64,000 nucleotides of DNA from Chalara sp. BL73 (GCA_918026815.1 CAKJVC010000139.1:372001-436000); one strand, 5' to 3'; numbered from the stretch's first letter, positions 32,849-45,190 are shown. A program made the numbers and translations. Notes: generated by a model not told the origin, from the sequence alone.

Positions 32849-34778
32849 TTAGTCCGTGGACGTCACTGATGTCTTCCCTGGTTGCATCCAACTAAACGCC
32901 GACGCACCACCGATTGGATTCTCCGTACGACCTACTATCGTTGGTGGTCTGGGTCCTTTATCCTCCGCTGATTGAGTTTTCTTGGTATCCCATCTAGCTT
33001 CTACCCCGCTCTTTCGTCGCGGTTCTATACCTGGTCTACTAGGTGCTGGCTCATGTCCTGACGCTGTACGCTTCGTTTCTGGCTCTCTTCTAACGGCGGC
33101 CATACCTGTAACTGAAGCTACAGATTTCGAGGATGGACGGAGCACTTTCATGTTCTTGCCGCCGCGCAATGGTCGCTGATATCCGCTTGTCGATTCGCCG
33201 TTTTCGCTTCCATTGGATGCAGTTCCATGGCGCCAGGAGCCCCAGATGGTGCTACTTCCTACAGAATCTCGTCGGGACAGTTCGCTTGATGAAGACTGCT
33301 TATCAGTATCTGAGATGTTACCGTTTACTCGGGAGTTTGCCCGTGATGGGCGGGATGTTGTTTCGGTAACCTGGGTAGGTTTTTGTTGAGATGCAATGGT
33401 ATATGGAGATTGGGGTTGCTCCATAGTTTTCGAGCCCCGCGTTAACTCGATTGATCTCTGGAGAGTTTCCGAGTCTATGTCCTTGGCTGTAGCAGAAGTT
33501 GATTCCCCAATACCAAACCCGGGAGACGGTGCAACTGAGGCAGCTTCGGCTTTTGATTTGCCTTCCGTAGGAGTGAACGCTGGCGCTGTAGCTTTTAGCT
33601 CGTTCTTCTCAGGTGGTATATTGCTTGTGCACAGGTGTTTGAACACTGTCTCGTCTTCTGGCCGGACAAAAGGCACCGAAATCTTGTTACGGTCGTCACC
33701 ATAAAGAGTCATGAGGTTCTGAGACAACAAGATATCTGCGTTATGTGCTCGAAGACTGTCACTTCCAATAAACACCCGAATACCATTCTTGCGCTCTTGG
33801 GATACACGCTGGGAGAGTCCAACGAGCTCGAAGTCGGCAGTAAGGGTAGGGAGTTGTGGAACAGGGCTACTCGATCTCGAAGCTGGCTGAGTAATAATTG
33901 CCTCTGGGAGGTAGACAGGTAGTCTAATAGTTTGACGACCCGTAGGCTGTTTGATGATTTGGTCGGTCAACCCAAGGTCTTTCACTAGGGAGTAATCTAG
34001 TACCGAGCGTGTAGTACCAGAGCAAATATCAGCATAGAGAAGAGCACTATGTGAAAAGTCTGTAGTAAGCCAGCACCTGATGATGGATGGCACAGGGCCA
34101 AGGACAAATAGGCCAGGAGGGGGTTCTGGCATATCGATTGGCGAGTCGTCTTGGTCACCAATCAAGAAATTAGTATCTAAACCAAGACTACTTGTTCGGC
34201 CGGAATGGACAGAGTGAACAGAGTGTCCTGCTGAGCTGTGTCTTCCATCTGATTTGTGTGATAGTGAGCGCTCGCCCATAGGATGGCTCCCAAATCCACT
34301 GTTTGGTCGAGTTGGTCCGAACTCGCCCGAGTTTCGAGATCCTTGTGCCCAGTTTGAGCCTTGAAGGGCACTCACATCAAACCGAACACTGTTCGCCCGT
34401 GAAGCGCCACGTCTTACAGGTTCTTCGTCTGCCTCCAGGTGTAAGCTGCCTAGAAGATTTTGCCCTTGTTCATCATCATCCGTGAAGTCATCAAAGACAT
34501 TGGAGGTGGGATTTGGCACAGGACCTGCACAAGGTATATGTCAGCAGATGGCTTTGAGCAAATAGTGGCAATCACTGACCTTGAAGCGGCGTGCCACTCA
34601 GGATGCCCGGAAATGGTGAACTGCTTCCCCATACAGACTTAAGAGCTGCATCATCTGCCTGGCGTCTCTCAAGCCTGGAAATCCTGTCACTGTGGTTGAT
34701 CTGGACAGATTGAACGTGCTTCACGTCCATCTGCACATGGTATAACTCTTCTCTGGATGTCAGATATTGCGAATCCAT
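32849..34778 (-). CDS. Conserved protein with a retropepsin-like segment lacking the catalytic Asp, 624 aa
   Basis: Exon 1 is 34778-34580 and exon 2 is 34524-32849, joined across GTCAGT..GTGCAG to read LQGPVPNPTS. The N-terminus (MDSQYLTSREELYHVQMD, DRISRLERRQ) is helical and may form a coiled coil. A Ser-rich region follows. Residues about 205-340 form a folded part: PSIIRCWLTTDF, LLYADICSGTTRSVLDYSLVKDLGL, then IRVFIGSDSLRAHNADILLSQNLM. This resembles one retropepsin/Ddi1-like half, where DSG/DTG would be expected; here the triplet is CSG. The C-terminal 280 residues are low-complexity, basic and Ser/Pro-rich. No retroelement parts surround it and it sits among housekeeping genes, so it looks like a cellular gene. 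The function is unknown; the retropepsin relation is inference. Confidence 0.75.
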
Positions 34779-36003
34779 GGGAGTGCGATTGTTCTGCCAC
34801 CAACGATGCTAATGTCGAGATTTCTGGACAATTCTACCAGAACAGGCTTGCAGACTGAAGGCCCAGTGGTGATATGGTCCGGCGAACGAGTGCGACAATG
34901 CTGGCGTCCCAGATCCGCCTTCAATGAAGGCAGGGCACTACCTATGCACTTCCCGTTGTCGTCCAAGAATCCTGTTCGTCCACCTCCCCCACCGCATCGG
35001 CTGGAGTTCTGTGTTCCTCTTCCACCTTTCTCAATATTGATGTCTGCTGAGCTTTGGCTCTAGGTGCTCGATGGGTAGGCTAACTTTGTTCGTCGAGGAG
35101 GGGAGGCACGGGACAGCGATCTTGCCTCTGGGGAATGGCACGGCTTCGTATGATGATAACCTGTGAATTTTTAGAGGACAAATCAATCGCAAGTATTCTA
35201 GACTAAAAAGGTTTGATAGGAGACCGCTATTGGCTTCTGGCAAATGTGATGAGAGGGGTGCCCGAAAGGCAACAACACTTTACGGATCTAGTTTGCAATT
35301 ATAACGTTACTAGGTGGTTCAAGTGAATTGTAAAGAAGGGCGCGCATGTAAAATGAGTCGTTATCTGAAGTATATGTCGGGAAAGAGCTGCAGTGATGGC
35401 TTTGATGGTTAGGTGTGGTTGATTGTGTTATCCCTTTCTTTCTGGATGCGTTTCTTGGAGAACCCCTGTACGTAGATTGTCAACCCCAGATTATGTACAT
35501 GTGCTCTACGGGAGTTGAAAAAAATTAAAAATCTTCAATTGTACTTGTTATTTTCTAGCATCTGATACCTAACTTCTATCGTTCTGACAAGATCTTAGCC
35601 TACAGACCGGGAGTCAAATCATGCCGGCTCGGACATTCATGTTGTCATTACCATGTATTCACATCCCTTGGTATGGATCCACACAGGAGGAAATGACGCT
35701 GATACCTGATACATAAGTTACAGTTCAGCCATCTAGAACTTACGCTCGTGGTTAGAAATTCCATGAGTACTTGGGTAAATCACAAGAGCGAAACATATAT
35801 CGTAAGAATTATCTAGAAAGAGGTTAATATTTCGAGTTTTGATGATGCTGTGAGACAGGGCTGAGGTGGAAAACTTCAGCCTTGCCTCAGGCTGCTGTCC
35901 CGAGCCGACAGCTGTAGCCTTGTGACACCTGCAGAGGTCTGGCTATCAGCATAAATACACTGTGGTTAGCCTGTAACTATCATGATTTGCGTTCTCGTCT
36001 GTC
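34779..36003. other. Divergent intergenic region
   Basis: This is shared upstream DNA of the pseudo-retropepsin gene (minus) and TTI1 (plus). Minus-strand frames at 34760-34966 and 35031-35243 could be leader sequence but do not join well to the protein. No gene is called. Confidence 0.45.
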
Positions 36004-39000
36004 ATGGATATAGGCGCGCGCTCTGCGAGAAATGAGCTCTTCCAAGAGGTACGTTTAGTGTTGTGCAATCATCATTGTTCCTCATGCTCTTTGTGGTAAG
36101 GCCCTGGATCAAATCCAGCATTCAGCATGAAACAGTTTTTGAAAGCTAAGAGACACGCTGTTGTGCTCATTTCGGCTCTAAAATTTACTTTGATTATGTG
36201 TCCAAAATGCTAATTCTGCAAGCAGCTCAAGCCTGTTTGTGTCGAGCTGAGCCAGCTCGCGCTGCGTAACGATGGCGGCGCAACCAGCTCCAAATCTTTG
36301 ATACAGTCGACTCGGAAGCTTTTAAAGTTGCTGGAACAGAAATGCCAAAGAACTGACGGTGGCTTCGATGATAAGCTTGCAGACTATGTCTTCTTTCCCC
36401 TCTCGCAGATCCTTCAGCGAAAGAAAGAATATACAGACAGTTTGTCTGAAGTCACAGTCAAATGTCTTCATATACTCCTGGAATATGGTTGGACTAGATC
36501 TATCTCCCTAGATCTAGCGAGGCAACTACTCATTTTGTTGACATTCGTTGCTGGAGGCGTGCCAGGGAAAACAATAGTGCCAGTACCAGAGGAACTGATG
36601 AATGATGCTTTGGGATGTTTGGCAGCTTTGTTTCAAGACCTTGGCAAGACGCCCGGAGGAGCTAGCTGTCTGATAGAGTCTAGCGCAGTACCAGCTCTGG
36701 GGCACTGCGTTACGGTTATGCTGGATAGAATTACAGATGGGCCCTCAGCAAATGTACAGATTCAAGCTCTCCAAGCTTTGGACGCTGTCTGGCATTGTGT
36801 CAAGGATCTTCAGGCATTATCAAATTTCCTTCCTGGTACAATATCTGCATTAACAAAGTGCTTAATGCCAAGCACCGGTAGTCGAAGGTCAAAAAAAACA
36901 ATCATTAATGCTTTGGAAGTTCTTGAGCATGTACTAACAACAATATTAAGCGATATACGTACTCAAGCCCTCAAAAACGAGGATCCAGCTACAGGCTCAG
37001 AGCAGAAGACTCTTACCAAACCTTGGTTAAAGGCTACCACGGCGCAAATCAAATTAGCACTTGCAAATATTATAAGACTGCGCAGTCACGAATCTGCTGA
37101 TGTCCGAAACGCTCTCAAAAAGCTCTGCCTTAAAATCTTGGATGAGTGCCATGTCACATTTTCAGACTCAGCGTCGATGCTCGTTGAGACTTGTATGACG
37201 CTCAGCGGTGCAGGTGAAGAAGTTGGACATTTTGGTACTACGCTTACCCATCTTGGTGCAATTTATCCTGATGTAGGTGAGATCATTAAAGGAACGGTAT
37301 ATAACTGGGCTACAAGTCTTCCACGAGTGATGCAGGCAAATGATGAAAAATCTAAGCACATAGCACTGGGTCAACTCTCGAACGCCCACAAATTGCTGAG
37401 GGAACTGAATCTGGACTCATCGATTCTGGACGAAGCTCTGATCAACTCCCTCCGTGACAGTGTCACTGCCACATTTGAAGCGTCTTATCCCAAGCATGGT
37501 GTGCAAGAGGCAGATTTTGATCTCAACAGCCAAGCTGCGTTGACATTGGTTTCTGATAATGCCGTATCAAGCAAATTTTGCCCCATAATTATGCCAGAAG
37601 AGAGCCACAGAGAAACTCGAAGTCGGCTGAACTGGTTACTCGATAATTTTGGTTCGCGAGAGGTACAGATCAAAATAGCTAGCGAAATGCTAGAATATGC
37701 CAGAGAAGGAGCATCTGGCCATGGTCTACTATCGGCATTCTGGCTGTCCTCTCAATTACTGAGATCAGCGACTTCGAGCAATAAGGAACTGGATGAGCTA
37801 TTTGATTCTGCCTTGACATTATCCGACGACCAACAGGTTGTGAACCAGGAACTATTCTCATTCTCCCTCATCATTCTCTCCGATGCGGATGCAGATTCTG
37901 ACTGGCGTCTCCAAGCTGTTGCATTAGAGGTTGTTGCCGATACGGCCCAATACTTGGAGGAAGGGTTCAGGACAGAACTAGTTGATACCCTTTATCCTAT
38001 AGTCCAACTTCTTGGGGCATCAAATCCGCGTCTAAGAGAACATGCCATTACTTGCCTCAACATTGTGTCCAGTGCATGTGGATACTCCAACGCAAGCGAA
38101 TTGATCATTCAGAACGCAGATTATATGGTCAACGCCGTCTCTCTCCGCCTGAACACGTTCGATATCTCACCACAAGCCCCTCAAGTCCTTGTTATGATGA
38201 TCCGGCTTACGGGACATTCATTACTCCCATATTTAGACGATGTCGTTGGGTCTATATTCGCAGCACTCGATAACTTCCATGGATACCATCGCCTAGTCGA
38301 AGTTCTCTTCTCTGTCCTATCTGAGATCGTTATAGTCGGGTCTCAATCTGATCGCCTTATGCTACAAAGCTCTCCCACAAAATCACATCTCAAAAACCCT
38401 CTAGAAATACCCACTATTGAAAGCATCGTCACATCCATCACTAAAAGGCCACAGTCAGATTTGGAGAGTCTCGATAATGAACCCACACCACACAAACCAT
38501 GGAAATCAGCCAAGACTCTCCTCGATGAAGCAGAATACCCGCTCGAGGAGCCATCAGATCCTCCTACAGAAGTTGCACCTCCGCCGCCAACAAAAACACA
38601 CAAAATGCTACAAAACATAGCTACGTTGTCCCAGCATCATCTAACCTCCGCTTCTCCCACCTTACGCTCAAAGCTTTTGCGTCTGATCACTACTGCTAGT
38701 TCAAGTCTGCAATATGATGAGAATACACTGCTGCCGCTCATCAACGAACTTTGGCCCGTAGTGATGAAGAGATTGTGGGATGAGGAACCGTTTGTTGTTA
38801 TTGCTGCTGCGGATACCATCAAGCAGCTTTGTCAAGTGGCGGGAGATTTTATGGGAAGCAGAGTTAAGGATGAGTGGAATGAAATGATGAAGTTGGCTTG
38901 GAGTTTAAAGAGGAAGGCGCATAATGAGAAAGGGGCGAGGAGTCAATATGCGCAAGTCAGCAAGGTCTGGGAGGCTATCATTGGGCTTCTTGTTACTGTC

Positions 39001-39210
39001 GTGGGATATGTGAGGATAGACGACGATATGTTCGATCAAATTTTGGCGGTTCTAGGTAGCGTAGTGGGGAGGAAGGACATTAACGAGATTCTGGAGAGAA
39101 TTAATGCCGATGCGGTGTGGCTGGATCTTCATCTTATGAATATGAAGGAAGGTAGACCATTAGAACAGCCTCTTGTAGAGGGGTATACGTTTGCTGAGCT
39201 AGCTGTATAG
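36004..39210 (+). CDS. TTI1: TTI1, subunit of the TTT (Tel2-Tti1-Tti2) complex, 1,009 aa
   Basis: Exon 1 is only 45 nt (36004-36048, MDIGARSARNELFQE) and exon 2 is 36226-39210. The protein is a chain of helical HEAT-like repeats. Segments such as ALTKCLMPSTGSRRSKKTI with ALEVLEHVLTTIL, and the C-terminal LWPVVMKRLWDEEPFVVIAAADTI with FMGSRVKDEWNEM, match the conserved Tti1 regions. TTT works with Hsp90 to stabilise PIKK kinases (TOR, ATM/Tel1, ATR/Mec1). The length is near that of the family. The intron (GTACGT..AAGCAG, 177 bp) has two acceptors three bases apart, so a protein with one extra Gln is possible. A low-complexity acidic/Pro stretch near residue 775 is a normal loop. Confidence 0.88.
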
Positions 39211-40305
39211 GATATACTTCCTAATCTTGACATGGAGAAAATAAATGATCTACACAGGATTTCTTGCACTTGATAAGCGTCTTTCAATTTAACCTGCGTG
39301 TTAAGCCTATTAAAAGTCTGGATATTTACTGTCTTATGTCAAAGGTAGTAGACATCTGCTATTCTGATTGCAAAGCTTGACATCAGACAATGGCGGCTGG
39401 GCGGTCATCTTTTTTGCCTAAGGTTCAGATACAGCCAAATGTCTTGGCATCGGTGATCGGGCTCGCCTAAACCTCGGGTTATCGATACCCGACAACCAAA
39501 AAAATTTTGGTTGCCGACGACAGCTAAGGGTTGAGCTCCAGAGCTCCCTAGCTTGACTATGCTCGACTAAACGCATCTCAGGCTGCATTGAGAGACGTTT
39601 TGTGGCTTGTTTCAGGTTATGGCAACTGTGTGTTTCAAGTTTTGAGGAAGCTGCGGATATTGGACATTGCTCCCGCACGCAGTGGAGGAGCTTACTTCCG
39701 TGGGAGAAACAAAGTTTAGTATTCGATCATATAAGCTGTAGTAGCAGTTAGGCAATGGAACATATTTAGATTGATAGGTAGCAGACTCATCAGATCGCAG
39801 CATTGGATACGAGAGCTCAATCATAGGTTGTAACACTCGTTCAATGCCACAATTGAGATATGCCCTGTAGTTAAAAAAAAAATTATCTTGGGCTAGACGA
39901 GTGTATAAACCGCCGTGAGTAGAGTCAAGTACGTAACTATGGCCTCAAAGAACATGTTAAGAGGCAGCTGTTTGTGGTGGTATCTGATCCGTGTCCACTA
40001 TCGAAATCCATGCTGAGGCGCCAGTGAGTGATCCCAAGATATGCCACGAAAACTTGTTTACCTTTACTTGCGCATGAGATCAGATGGAAGAACAAGTAAA
40101 TGCCAAATCGGCACGAGGGCAGAGTGTAGTATTGGTTCTCTATACAATAATGTTACAGTTCCCAGCCTCCAGAGTCTAGTCTATTGTCTTGTCTATAATC
40201 TTTGTCTATCCAGGCACTGTATGCAAGTCTACCCCCAACGCTCAACCATACAAGAAATACCTCCCCATTATCTCCTCCCCTACCCATCAAACCCGTGTAT
40301 TATGC
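39211..40305. other. Convergent intergenic region
   Basis: This lies between the 3' ends of TTI1 (plus) and ATP9 (minus). Short open frames lack domains. No gene is seen. Confidence 0.5.
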
Positions 40306-40896
40306 TTAGACGTACTTGCACATCATGGCAACCATGAGATCGAAAAGCCCGATGGCCTCAACGAAAGCGAATCCAAGAATGGCGTAGGAGAAGAGTTGGC
40401 CACGCATGGATGGGTTGCGGGCAACGGCCAAGATCAAGGAACCGAAAACCATGCCAATACCAACACCAGCACCACCAAGACCGATGGCAGCGGAACCCAT
40501 ACCCATGTTTTGGGAGACCTCAACCATGGCGGAGGCAATCTCGGAGGAGTAAGCGCGGCGACCGGCAACCTTCTTGGTAGCGTTGAGGATGTTGGAGACT
40601 TGTTGACGCTTGACGGTCTGGAAGGCGCTGCTCTTGGAGCTGACGGCTGGAGGAAAAGTTAGCCTGACGCTTTACCATGCTTTGAATCGACATCAATTGA
40701 ATCTCAATTACACCCGGACTACAGCTCATTGGGGCTCGCTCAGCTCTTATATAATGTTTGGAAGCTTACCAGAGAAAGCACGCTGGCTTGGGACTTGAGC
40801 CTTAACGCTGGCTCGCATAACTGGACGAGCAGCCTTGGTGGAGGCAGATCCCATGAGGGAAGCCATCTTAGGAGCGATGATTCTTGAAGCTGCCAT
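40306..40896 (-). CDS. ATP9: ATP synthase subunit 9 (c-ring proteolipid), nuclear copy, 155 aa
   Basis: Exon 1 is 40896-40770 and exon 2 is 40646-40306, joined across GTAAGC..CTCCAG (123 nt). The first about 80 residues are a long basic mitochondrial presequence (MAASRIIAPKMASLMGSAST; cleavage near RRAYSS is typical). The mature part is the two-helix hairpin: EVSQNMGMGSAAIGLGGAG, the polar loop ARNPS, then the second helix with the proton-carrying Glu139 in GFAFVEAIGLF. This subunit forms the rotor ring of the mitochondrial F1Fo ATP synthase. A nuclear gene with a long presequence is the normal state in Neurospora and other filamentous ascomycetes, unlike yeast where it is mitochondrial. Confidence 0.96.
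40647..40769 (-). other. Intron in ATP9 within the presequence
   Basis: This 123-nt intron has donor GTAAGC, branch GGCTAAC and acceptor CTCCAG. The phase 1 join reads AFSAVSSKSS. Confidence 0.88.
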
Positions 40897-42171
40897 TGTA
40901 TTGATGGATTATGTGTGGTGAATGGATGATGCTGAAGAAAGAAAGGAACGTGGAGTAGAGATTTTTGGATTGAGTGTGTGTGGATTCAGAAACTCTGAGG
41001 ACGAGAAGTGAGAGGACGAAGGAGAAGAAGCAAGAGAAGGGCGAAAAGGTTTTCTTGCTTTGTCTCGTTAGAGCTCGGTTGGGGCCACCTGAACCAGTAC
41101 ATGGCAGAAAAGTCTCCGTGACGCTAAGGCTAGGCTGGATTGGGTGGTTGGGCGGAGAGGGCTGTGGATAGTCGTAAGCGAAAGTAGTTCTGTCCACACC
41201 CAGCTTAGCGATTTTGGCCGTGACACGTGGGGCTGGCGAGAGTGTGTATCTAGTTCGTCTCAGCCAAATGAGGATAGCTCCTGTTTAGGATTAGTGTTGC
41301 CAAGGCGGGAATACTCGGAAATTCTCACATCAGATTCTCAACACCCAATACCCAAATTTGACTTCAGCCGCATCCCAATAAGCTGGTGCCTTGGCTGCCT
41401 TATTTCAACCACACATCATGCAGATTTTTCGCAAACAAAATTTCATCGCGTTTCCATCAAAATCGCCAGCGTTGGGGGTCATCTCCAATTTGTCTTCACA
41501 GTATGATGAACCGGTTCATAAAATCCTTCTCTTGCACATCGTTCACACCCGCTCCCCAATCCTCAAGGTCCACTGTGCGGGCCACATATGGAATACACGA
41601 GTAATGGATCCATAACAAAAACAAGGGGCTAACACCTGGTAAATAAAACTCACAGCCAACCATGGGCTATCCGTCAGTGGTGATGTGGGTTTTCCGAGAG
41701 ATTCCGAGACCGCCATTGCCCCTATTTTGCTCAGGAGAGCCATCAGTCAGTCAGCATGACGAGCTGGCCGAGTCCATGGCGTCCACAAGATGACAGAAAA
41801 TTTCAGCACTATGCATAAAATAACCCTCGATGGTATTTCTGGATTGCAGACAAGCAGTAACAATCTCCTTTCTCGCATTGCAGGCTTCGACGTTGAGAGT
41901 TCTTTGTCTCCCGAGCTTCACGTGACTTGCGTGGGGGTCAGGATTCGTGCTATATTTGAGACCGATGATTTTCTCTCTCCACATGATAGACTCGGTGGGC
42001 GGTGAATTGTCACTTGTTCATGACATGGGACCAAGTGGATCGTCAGACTCGAGTTGGAAGGTCTCAGTATACGCCGCTAACGGTCCTCCGATATAAATCA
42101 CTATGATCCCGCCGTTCTCGGTCCCTTGCTACCTCGGCTAGGGAGCCTTGATCGTGGCTTCAATTCGATGT
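40897..42171. other. Intergenic region upstream of ATP9
   Basis: This is the promoter side of ATP9 and the 3' flank of THI6. The first about 80 bp upstream of ATP9 are purine-rich on the plus strand (the 5' leader in pyrimidine-rich form on the minus strand). No gene is recognised. Confidence 0.5.
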
Positions 42172-44085
42172 TCATATGTGGACAGACTCGACCTTGGCCT
42201 TTTCTAGCCATTTGATATCGCCAGCCGTTGTAAGCTTTTGGATATTGTACAGCTCATCGATGAGAGCAGGAACAAAGGTGCCGGGGCCGCGGACGTTCTC
42301 GCGAGCAGCTGCCATCTCTGCAGCTATTTCGTAGTGAAGAAGAGCGGCAACAACAGCTGCGAGCTTGTCCTCTCGACTAGCAGCCAGCGTGATTGATATG
42401 ATGGTGCCCAAGACACAACCGCTACCTGTGATGTTTCCGAGGAGTTCATGGCCATTCGAAATAGCATATGTACGAATACCATCACTCACGAAGTCTTTGG
42501 CACCGGTCATCAAGACAACATTCCGCTCTCTGATTGACAGGTCCCGGACTAATGTTGCCTTTTCGCCATCACTCAGAGTGCTTGGACCACTGTCAACTCC
42601 TTTTTGCTGGACCTCTGAACCAAAGACAGCCTTGATCTCCCCTTCATTACCTTTGATGACGTCGAAATAGCCACTCGACAATAGAGTTTTAATGGCGGAC
42701 CGGCGAACAGTTGTGGCTCCTCCACCTACAGGGTCGAATACTACAGGGCCTCCAGCTAGATTATATGCTTGTAATGCCTGGGAATAGTTTTTGAGGCCAT
42801 CCGGAGTGACAGTGCCCATGTTAATGACAAGTGATCCTCCAAGTTTAGAAAGGTCTCGAGCTTCTTCGCCATAATTAGCCATAATTGGTGATCCTCCCAC
42901 AGCCAAGGCAACGTTGGCAGCGAAGTTTTGGACCACAAGGTTGGTCATATTATGAGAAAGTGGTGATTTCTTGCCCACTGCTTGGATGATGGCAGGAGCC
43001 GAATGAACAACATCTATTGGATCTCTTGCTTGGCTATCCGCCTTGCTCGCAACAGAAAACGGGGGAGAAGCTTTGATCAGATGCAATAATTCCTTAGAAG
43101 CTTTCTCAGGATCCCTGGCTGCAACGATGGCGCTCACAATTGCGACGCCGTCCAAGGTCTTGCTCACTGATGCAGATTGATAAAGGACGCGTTGGATATT
43201 CGAGGCATTGATACCTCCAATGGATACGGTCTGTACATCTTTGCCAGTGCTAGAGATGGCTTCTAATATGTTCTTTGTTCCGGCGGTTCCGATGATGCCC
43301 TTCGTATCTGTCTTCCTGTAGCAGTTCAGTAAAGTTCACTAAACTGGTTTGATGAGCACGTACGTTGTGGTGGAGAACATTGTTCCTACTCCAAGGTAGT
43401 CGGCGCCATCTGCACAGGCTCTCTGGGCCTCTTCAATGCTAGAGACTGTTACACCAATAATTGCATCTTCGCCAAGAATCCTTCTCGCGGTTGGAAGATC
43501 TGATCAATAATTAGGTATATTATATGTTGAATAGAGGAACTAACGTACCCAAATCATCTTGTCCGATGTGAACTCCCTCACACTGGACAGCTAAGGCCAC
43601 ATCAATCCTGTCATTGATAAGAAGCGGGATCTTGTACTTCTGTGTCACGGTATGCAGTCTCTTAGCGGTAGCTACTAGATGTTCTGTTGAGTTTTTTTTG
43701 TCTCTATATTGGACCTACAAAGCTTTGGTATTAGTTTAATGCCAGAGAAAGAATATAAGTTAGGTGTGAATGAAAAGGATGCGCTATTCATCACAAGCTC
43801 AGGCTATTGGATGGAAACACGGACATATTAGAAATGCAGATGCTGCCTTGGATGATACGGAGCAAGTCTGATATCATAAATCTTCCATGTGTCGAACTGT
43901 TTCGAACATTGAAGTCTTGGACCAAGCTAAGAGGAAAAGAACCGAAAGAATCAACAAAAGCATACCAGAGTCACGCCTCCACGCAGAGCAGCCTCCACAA
44001 CATCAATAAGATCTCGATCTCCTAGAATAGCCGGAGTAGAGTCTGTCACCAGATACAGGGAGTAGTCGACAGCGCGACGCCCCAT
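42172..44085 (-). CDS. THI6: Bifunctional thiamine enzyme: thiamine-phosphate synthase and hydroxyethylthiazole kinase, 521 aa
   Basis: Four exons join in frame: 44085-43966, 43714-43549, 43499-43364 and 43315-42172. The N-terminal half is thiamine-phosphate synthase (DYSLYLVTD, VQYRDKKNSTEH, PLLINDRIDVALAV, GVHIGQDDL, ADYLGVGTMF, SIGGINASN). It joins the pyrimidine and thiazole phosphates to make thiamine phosphate. The C-terminal half from about residue 250 is the hydroxyethylthiazole kinase (NMTNLVVQNFAANVALAVGGSPIM, FDPVGGGATTVRR, KGNEGEI, GNITGSGCVLG with the catalytic Cys), which phosphorylates the thiazole alcohol. The fusion order and length match yeast THI6. Removing the introns (251, 49 and 48 nt) is needed for the first domain. 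I saw no thiamine riboswitch consensus in its introns or leader, but this was by eye. Confidence 0.95.
43316..43965 (-). other. Three introns of THI6
   Basis: The introns are 43965-43715 (GTATGC..TTGTAG, 251 nt), 43548-43500 (GTACGT..GATCAG, 49 nt) and 43363-43316 (GTACGT..CTACAG, 48 nt). Each join keeps the thiamine-phosphate synthase reading frame. Confidence 0.88.
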
Positions 44086-44279
44086 GTTGGACGACTGAAC
44101 ACGTCTGGAAATGGCAGAGAAATGAAGTCACGTGGATTTCCCCGCAAGAAGGGCTCAGTTGAAGAAGGGTGATGAGTGAAGAGGCAGGTAGTCTCTTTGT
44201 AAATAGAGTAAGCGATTGCTACGGCCAAATTGAAGGTATTTTATGGGTTATTGCCATTATTCAACCTAGAGTGAACTGA

Positions 44280-44345
44280 GGTGTGAAATGAGTGAAATGA
44301 GTGAAAATGAGTGAAGGATGATTATGAGGTGAGGTGAGGTGATTG
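44280..44345. repeat. Short tandem repeat (GTGAAATGA- and GGTGA-type units)
   Basis: Three to four copies of a GTGAAATGA-like 9-10-mer are followed by three copies of AGGTG. It lies about 200 bp upstream of the THI6 start. Confidence 0.75.
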
Positions 44346-44881
44346 ATTGCAATTCCAAATGAGGGGAACCCTGTTCAAGTTTCTGCCTGAACTACTAGAC
44401 ATAAATATCCTTACTCAGCCGCACAGCCCCAGAGGCTCAGCGAGCCCCTGACTAAGCGCGACCACGACGCCTGCTTTTCTAACCTTAAAAACAAGGCCTA
44501 CAATTTAAAATTAGTGTGCATTCAACCACGAATTTTCTCTCTCCACCTCCGCCAGCATCACAGACCATCCACTCCCACTCCACCTGCACAAAGAATACAC
44601 ACTTCATCGCACCGATAACTCCTACACTTCTAACACATCAAAAAAAAACAAAAAACGACAACCTGCAAACATCTACGTTGGCTGGCTCTGTACCAAGTAC
44701 AACCCATCAAAGCTTGCCTTGTCATAATTCTGCACCTGCAGGTTTCTACCACGGTCGCCAACTTTCCAGCACCAGCACATCCGGACAACCCCCCAAATCA
44801 CAAGCCCCGCACCCCCCTACTTGTCGCCAAAGACAATACTTACAATACACTCAGTGGCATAATCAGAAGCTGGTGTTATAT

Positions 44882-44939
44882 GTATGTCTGCCTTCTTCAA
44901 ATTATTAGTGCCGCCGACAAATGCTAACTACTCTCTCAG
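44882..44939 (+). other. Probable 5'-UTR intron of TIF5
   Basis: The donor GTATGT, branch GCTAAC and acceptor TCTCAG are spaced as in the coding introns of the window. The intron lies about 250 bp before the TIF5 start in a leader-like pyrimidine-rich stretch. No coding join is needed. Confidence 0.55.
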
Positions 44940-45190
44940 GTATCTCTCGACCCAGGAAAACGATCTCAGTTACCAGCCGCCTTTCGAGCTGCAACGCATA
45001 CCGCGGAGCAGTCCCGACATCTTTTCTTGTAACGGCTAATACAGACGTCCTTATGCTTCGCTAGCAAAACATCTCCCATATATCTCCTTTAGTGCTTCAT
45101 GTTCGCATCGCCCGAGCGTCGCCCTTAAATTATCGCCCTCGTCCTCCGAGAATACCAGAATCTACGAATCATTACAAGCATATCGCAATC

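Larger units (their letters stand above)
44086..45190. promoter_or_regulatory. Shared divergent promoter region of THI6 and TIF5
   Basis: This 1.1-kb region lies between the start of THI6 (minus) and TIF5 (plus). It contains a tandem GTGAAATGA-type repeat (44280-44345), a pyrimidine/AC-rich leader on the TIF5 side (about 44510-44880) and a likely 5'-UTR intron. The 130-codon open frame at 44516 is composed of low-complexity Thr/Pro/Ser codons and is read as leader. Confidence 0.5.

Noticed and set aside
32849..34778. Retrotransposon origin of the retropepsin-like gene
   Set aside because: No reverse transcriptase, integrase, RNase H or terminal repeats are nearby; the gene has a normal intron and sits among conserved genes.
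42172..44510. Thiamine riboswitch in THI6
   Set aside because: I looked for CTGAGA-type and ACCTGA-type pairs in the introns and leader and found no convincing arrangement; a covariance search would be decisive.
44516..44908. 130-codon frame upstream of TIF5
   Set aside because: It is low-complexity Thr/Pro/Ser coding in a pyrimidine/AC-rich leader and runs into a likely 5'-UTR intron.
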